A DNA stretch of 36,464 nt from Roseovarius sp. (GTDB lineage Bacteria > Pseudomonadota > Alphaproteobacteria > Rhodobacterales > Rhodobacteraceae): contig JAASSQ010000001.1 of NCBI GenBank assembly GCA_021767845.1, positions 1 through 36,464 of the forward strand. The letters run 5' to 3'. Numbering within the stretch: position 1 is the stretch's first letter; every line of letters starts with the position of its first letter. Shown piece after piece: positions 34,447-36,464 of this stretch. Position numbers and translations under genes: made by a program. Below the pieces are notes generated by a model. That model searched no databases. It saw only the letters and a list, made by a program, of their open reading frames with translations, and was not told the origin of the DNA.

Positions 34447-35598
34447 TTGAAGAAGCGTCCTGTCTGGATCGCCGGCGCCGGATTGTCTGGCGCGGTGATA
34501 GCCCGCCAACTCGCCGAAGCCGGTCATCCGGTCGAAGTGTTCGACTCAAGGGATCACGTGGCCGGCAATTGCTACACGGAACGCGATGCTGAAACCGGGG
34601 TTCTGGTGCATCACTACGGGCCGCATATCTTCCATACGAATGACATGGAGGTGTGGGATTATCTGCGCCGCTTCGGCACCTTTCGGGAGTATGCCCACAG
34701 GGTCTGGACAACGGTGGGCGGGCGCGTCTATCCGCTTCCGATTTCGCTGGCCACCATCAACCAGTTCTACGGCCGGTCGCTCCGCCCGGCCGAGGCGCGC
34801 GATTTCATCGCGGAACGCGCCGATCCGATTGCCGCGCCGGAGACCTTCGAGGAACAGGCCCTGTCGATGATCGGCCGCGATTTGTACGAGGCGTTCTTTC
34901 GCGGCTATACCGAGAAGCAATGGGGCCGGTCGCCGCGCGAGCTGCCCGCCTCGATCCTGAAGCGGCTTCCGGTGCGGTTTTCCTACGAGGGCAGTTATTT
35001 CGCCCATTCGGTACAGGCCATGCCGGAAGACGGTTACACGCCGATCGTGTCGGCGATGCTGGATCATCCCGGGATCCGACTGCACCTGTCCACCCCGCTT
35101 TCACGCGCAGAGGTGCCGAAGGATGCACATCTTTTCTGGTCCGGGCCGCTGGACGCCTATTTCGGTCACGTGCACGGGGATCTGGGCTATCGCACACTGG
35201 ATTTCGAGCACGAGATCCACCCCGGCGATTTTCAGGGATGCCCGGTCATGAATTACGGCGACCCGGAGGTTCCATTCACCCGGATCACCGAACACAAGCA
35301 TTTCATGCCTTGGGAAGACCACGACAAGAGCGTCGTGACGCGGGAATATTCACGCGCCTGCGAAAACGGCGACATTCCCTATTACCCGATCCGTCTCGTG
35401 GCCGAAAAGGATGTCCTGCGCCGGTATGTGCAGGCTGCCGAGGGGTGCGATGGGGTCACCTTCGTCGGCCGGCTCGGCACATACCGGTATCTGGACATGG
35501 ATGTCTGTGTCCGTGAGGCACTGGATTGCGCACGGGCCTTTCTGAACGCGGAAGCCTCGGGGGTCTCTCTGCCGCCGTTTGTCGCGGCCCCGCTTTGA
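34447..35598 (+). CDS. glf: UDP-galactopyranose mutase
   Basis: A 383-residue flavoenzyme that interconverts UDP-galactopyranose and UDP-galactofuranose, the donor for Galf transfer. The FAD-binding GAGLSG is at 10-15. HHYGPHIFHTN near 55-65 and YTEKQWG are Glf signatures, and FTRITEHKHF carries a substrate-binding Arg. LGTYRYLDMDVCVREAL near the end matches the FAD-binding GRLxxYKYYDMD block. The start is TTG at 34447 with GAGGGAG seven bases upstream; there is no earlier start in frame. It is monocistronic, divergent from the GT operon and convergent with phage-like genes. Confidence 0.97.
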   Translation: MKKRPVWIAGAGLSGAVIARQLAEAGHPVEVFDSRDHVAGNCYTERDAETGVLVHHYGPHIFHTNDMEVWDYLRRFGTFREYAHRVWTTVGGRVYPLPISLATINQFYGRSLRPAEARDFIAERADPIAAPETFEEQALSMIGRDLYEAFFRGYTEKQWGRSPRELPASILKRLPVRFSYEGSYFAHSVQAMPEDGYTPIVSAMLDHPGIRLHLSTPLSRAEVPKDAHLFWSGPLDAYFGHVHGDLGYRTLDFEHEIHPGDFQGCPVMNYGDPEVPFTRITEHKHFMPWEDHDKSVVTREYSRACENGDIPYYPIRLVAEKDVLRRYVQAAEGCDGVTFVGRLGTYRYLDMDVCVREALDCARAFLNAEASGVSLPPFVAAPL

Positions 35599-35605
35599 AC
35601 GCGCC

Positions 35606-35626
35606 TTGACCCTAGCGTCGGGTCAA
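35606..35626. terminator. Inverted repeat between convergent glf and phage-like genes
   Basis: TTGACCC (35606-35612) pairs perfectly with GGGTCAA (35620-35626) over a seven-base loop. It overlaps the stop codon of the minus-strand gene. No T-run is present, so a terminator role is only suggested by the convergent position. Confidence 0.35.
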
Positions 35627-36037
35627 CGCCGCCTCGAACTCGGCGAGGGCCAGCTGCACGTCATCTGCGTCCGGCGCCTCTTGAATCCGTTTGGCGAATG
35701 TCCGGCGCAGGCCCGTAAGACGTGCCGTCAGAGCGGCATGGACCTCGGCCCGGTCGAGGATGGTTTTTGCCAGTTCCCCGATGCTGCAGCGAACTTCGTC
35801 GGCCTCGATTTGCAGAAGCCTGACCTGGGCGTCGCTGGCCATGCCATGCACGTAGGCGTCAGCCGCCGCCGCCTTGCGCCCCCAGGACAGCTGCTCGGAC
35901 AGGGGCACGCCGGCGCTCAGGTCTTTCGCTTCGAGGTCCAGCGCCGCGACCACGCGGGCAAGAGCCTGATCGCGGGCGGCTTCGATCCCGGCTGCGGCAA
36001 GTTCGTCCTGTGTTCTGATCGCCAAGCTGAATGTCAT
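35612..36037 (-). CDS. Small phage-tail-associated hypothetical protein
   Basis: A 141-residue, mostly helical cytoplasmic-type protein with no signal peptide. After a short N-terminus it has Ala-rich heptad-like helices, including LSWGRKAAAADAYVHG and IGELAKTILDRAEVHAALTARLTGLRRTF. Proteins with this composition are commonly found beside tail-tip and tail-fibre genes in Rhodobacterales prophages; I know no function. The start overlaps the stop of the upstream gene (ATGA), so they are translated together. Conserved context, rather than a recognised domain, is the basis of the call. Confidence 0.7.
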   Translation of the reverse strand: MTFSLAIRTQDELAAAGIEAARDQALARVVAALDLEAKDLSAGVPLSEQLSWGRKAAAADAYVHGMASDAQVRLLQIEADEVRCSIGELAKTILDRAEVHAALTARLTGLRRTFAKRIQEAPDADDVQLALAEFEAALTRR

Positions 36038-36357
36038 TCCGTGGTCTCCTTTCGGGTGGCGGGTATCGCGACCGGCCCATCGTGAGCGACGAGGCTCCAG
36101 TGATCGGGGTCCGTGGGTTGATGCGGGTTCGCATCATCGCCAAGCACAACGCGGACGCGGCAGGCGATCACGCCATCGTGGCGGGTGATCTTGCCAACGA
36201 AGGGATGGTTCCCGCCTTGCGGTGTCGCCTCGCCGCCTTCGGGCACGGCGCCCAGGTTGTAGGCGGTCCCGTCCACGGTGATCGTGTCGCCGCTGACGAT
36301 GATCTCGGTTTCGGCCTGGTCGGGCAGACCGCGTGTTGGGAGCAGTGTCAGTTGCAT
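36034..36357 (-). CDS. Small phage-tail-associated protein, beta-rich
   Basis: A 107-residue protein beginning MQLTLLPTRGLPDQ and containing VDGTAYNLGAVPEGGEA, then alternating beta strands and a VRVVLGDDA block. The same kind of short protein, with the LTLLPT...VDG.AYDLSAVPEGG pattern, recurs in tail regions of Rhodobacterales phages and prophages, from recalled family knowledge. A strong AGGAGG ribosome-binding site lies seven bases before the ATG. It overlaps the next gene by ATGA and follows the partial gene at the window edge by 11 bases. Function unknown. Confidence 0.75.
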   Translation of the reverse strand: MQLTLLPTRGLPDQAETEIIVSGDTITVDGTAYNLGAVPEGGEATPQGGNHPFVGKITRHDGVIACRVRVVLGDDANPHQPTDPDHWSLVAHDGPVAIPATRKETTE

Positions 36358-36368
36358 GTCATCCTCCT

Positions 36369-36464
36369 TCAGAACCAGCGGCCCACGGCCATTGCGCGCA
36401 CCGTGTAGGTGTCGGCAGGATCGAAATTCGTTGTGCCCCCTGCCGAACGATAAAGATCGACGAT
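36369..36464 (-). CDS. C-terminal fragment of an upstream gene, cut by the window edge
   Basis: A minus-strand frame is open from the right edge to a TGA at 36369-36371 and gives 31 residues, IVDLYRSAGGTTN... ending AMAVGRWF. The stop is 11 bases from the next start, with AGGAGG between, as in a tight operon. The fragment is too short to name. Its context suggests a tail-fibre or other virion-related protein. Confidence 0.6.
   Translation of the reverse strand: MVDLYRSAGGTTNFDPADTYTVRAMAVGRWF

Noticed and set aside
34302..34592. Small plus-strand frame with a signal-peptide-like start upstream of glf
   Set aside because: It overlaps the glf start in another frame, its later part is Arg/Ser-rich shadow sequence, and it has no good ribosome-binding site.

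Overview
The window looks like chromosomal DNA from a marine Rhodobacterales (Roseobacter-group) alphaproteobacterium. The evidence is high GC with strongly G/C-biased third positions, the dnaK-dnaJ and rnd-lptC-lptA-lptB-hpf-ptsN gene orders, several TTG/GTG starts behind good Shine-Dalgarno sites, and a family repertoire typical of roseobacters (PF13704-type glycosyltransferases, many sulfotransferases, RTX proteins, a plant-SQD1-like UDP-sulfoquinovose synthase). No organism name can be read directly from the sequence.

Layout. 1-236 is non-coding, with a decaying 11-bp tandem repeat at the left edge. 246-5302 is mostly housekeeping: an EamA transporter (+), the dnaK-dnaJ chaperone pair (-) with a heat-shock-like promoter and an intergenic hairpin, and an AlkB-type dioxygenase (+). 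From about 5.3 to 35.6 kb runs a large surface-polysaccharide locus. It holds an ABC-2 permease; cysQ-kdsB; galU-galE; two tandemly duplicated glycosyltransferases; a core-2-type branching transferase; a two-domain sulfotransferase; then (after an embedded envelope/ribosome-hibernation operon, rnd-lptCAB-hpf-ptsN, 15.2-19.1 kb) a sulfotransferase coupled to a DUF4422-GT8 fusion, a GlfT-like GT2, a KpsM/KpsE/KpsT export module, an RTX protein, a UDP-sulfoquinovose synthase, a three-gene ATGA-coupled operon (giant GT fusion plus two sulfotransferases), and UDP-galactopyranose mutase. The right edge (35.6-36.46 kb) carries three small minus-strand genes that resemble the tail-tip accessory genes of Rhodobacterales prophages.

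How it fits together (inference). GalU and GalE give UDP-Glc and UDP-Gal, Glf gives UDP-Galf, and the SQD1 homologue gives UDP-sulfoquinovose. KdsB gives a CMP-linked Kdo-type acid, which is the class of sugar that primes ABC-exported capsules. At least five glycosyltransferases build the chain. Four sulfotransferase genes (five catalytic-type domains, from several families) would sulfate it using PAPS, and CysQ would dephosphorylate the by-product PAP. KpsM/E/T would export the product. The simplest reading is a heavily sulfated, possibly galactofuranose- and sulfoquinovose-containing capsule. The outer-membrane channel (KpsD/Wza) and the Kdo-primer transferases (KpsC/KpsS) are not in the window.

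No tRNA, rRNA, CRISPR array or transposase was recognised. All functional calls rest on reading motifs and recalled family knowledge; no database search was run.
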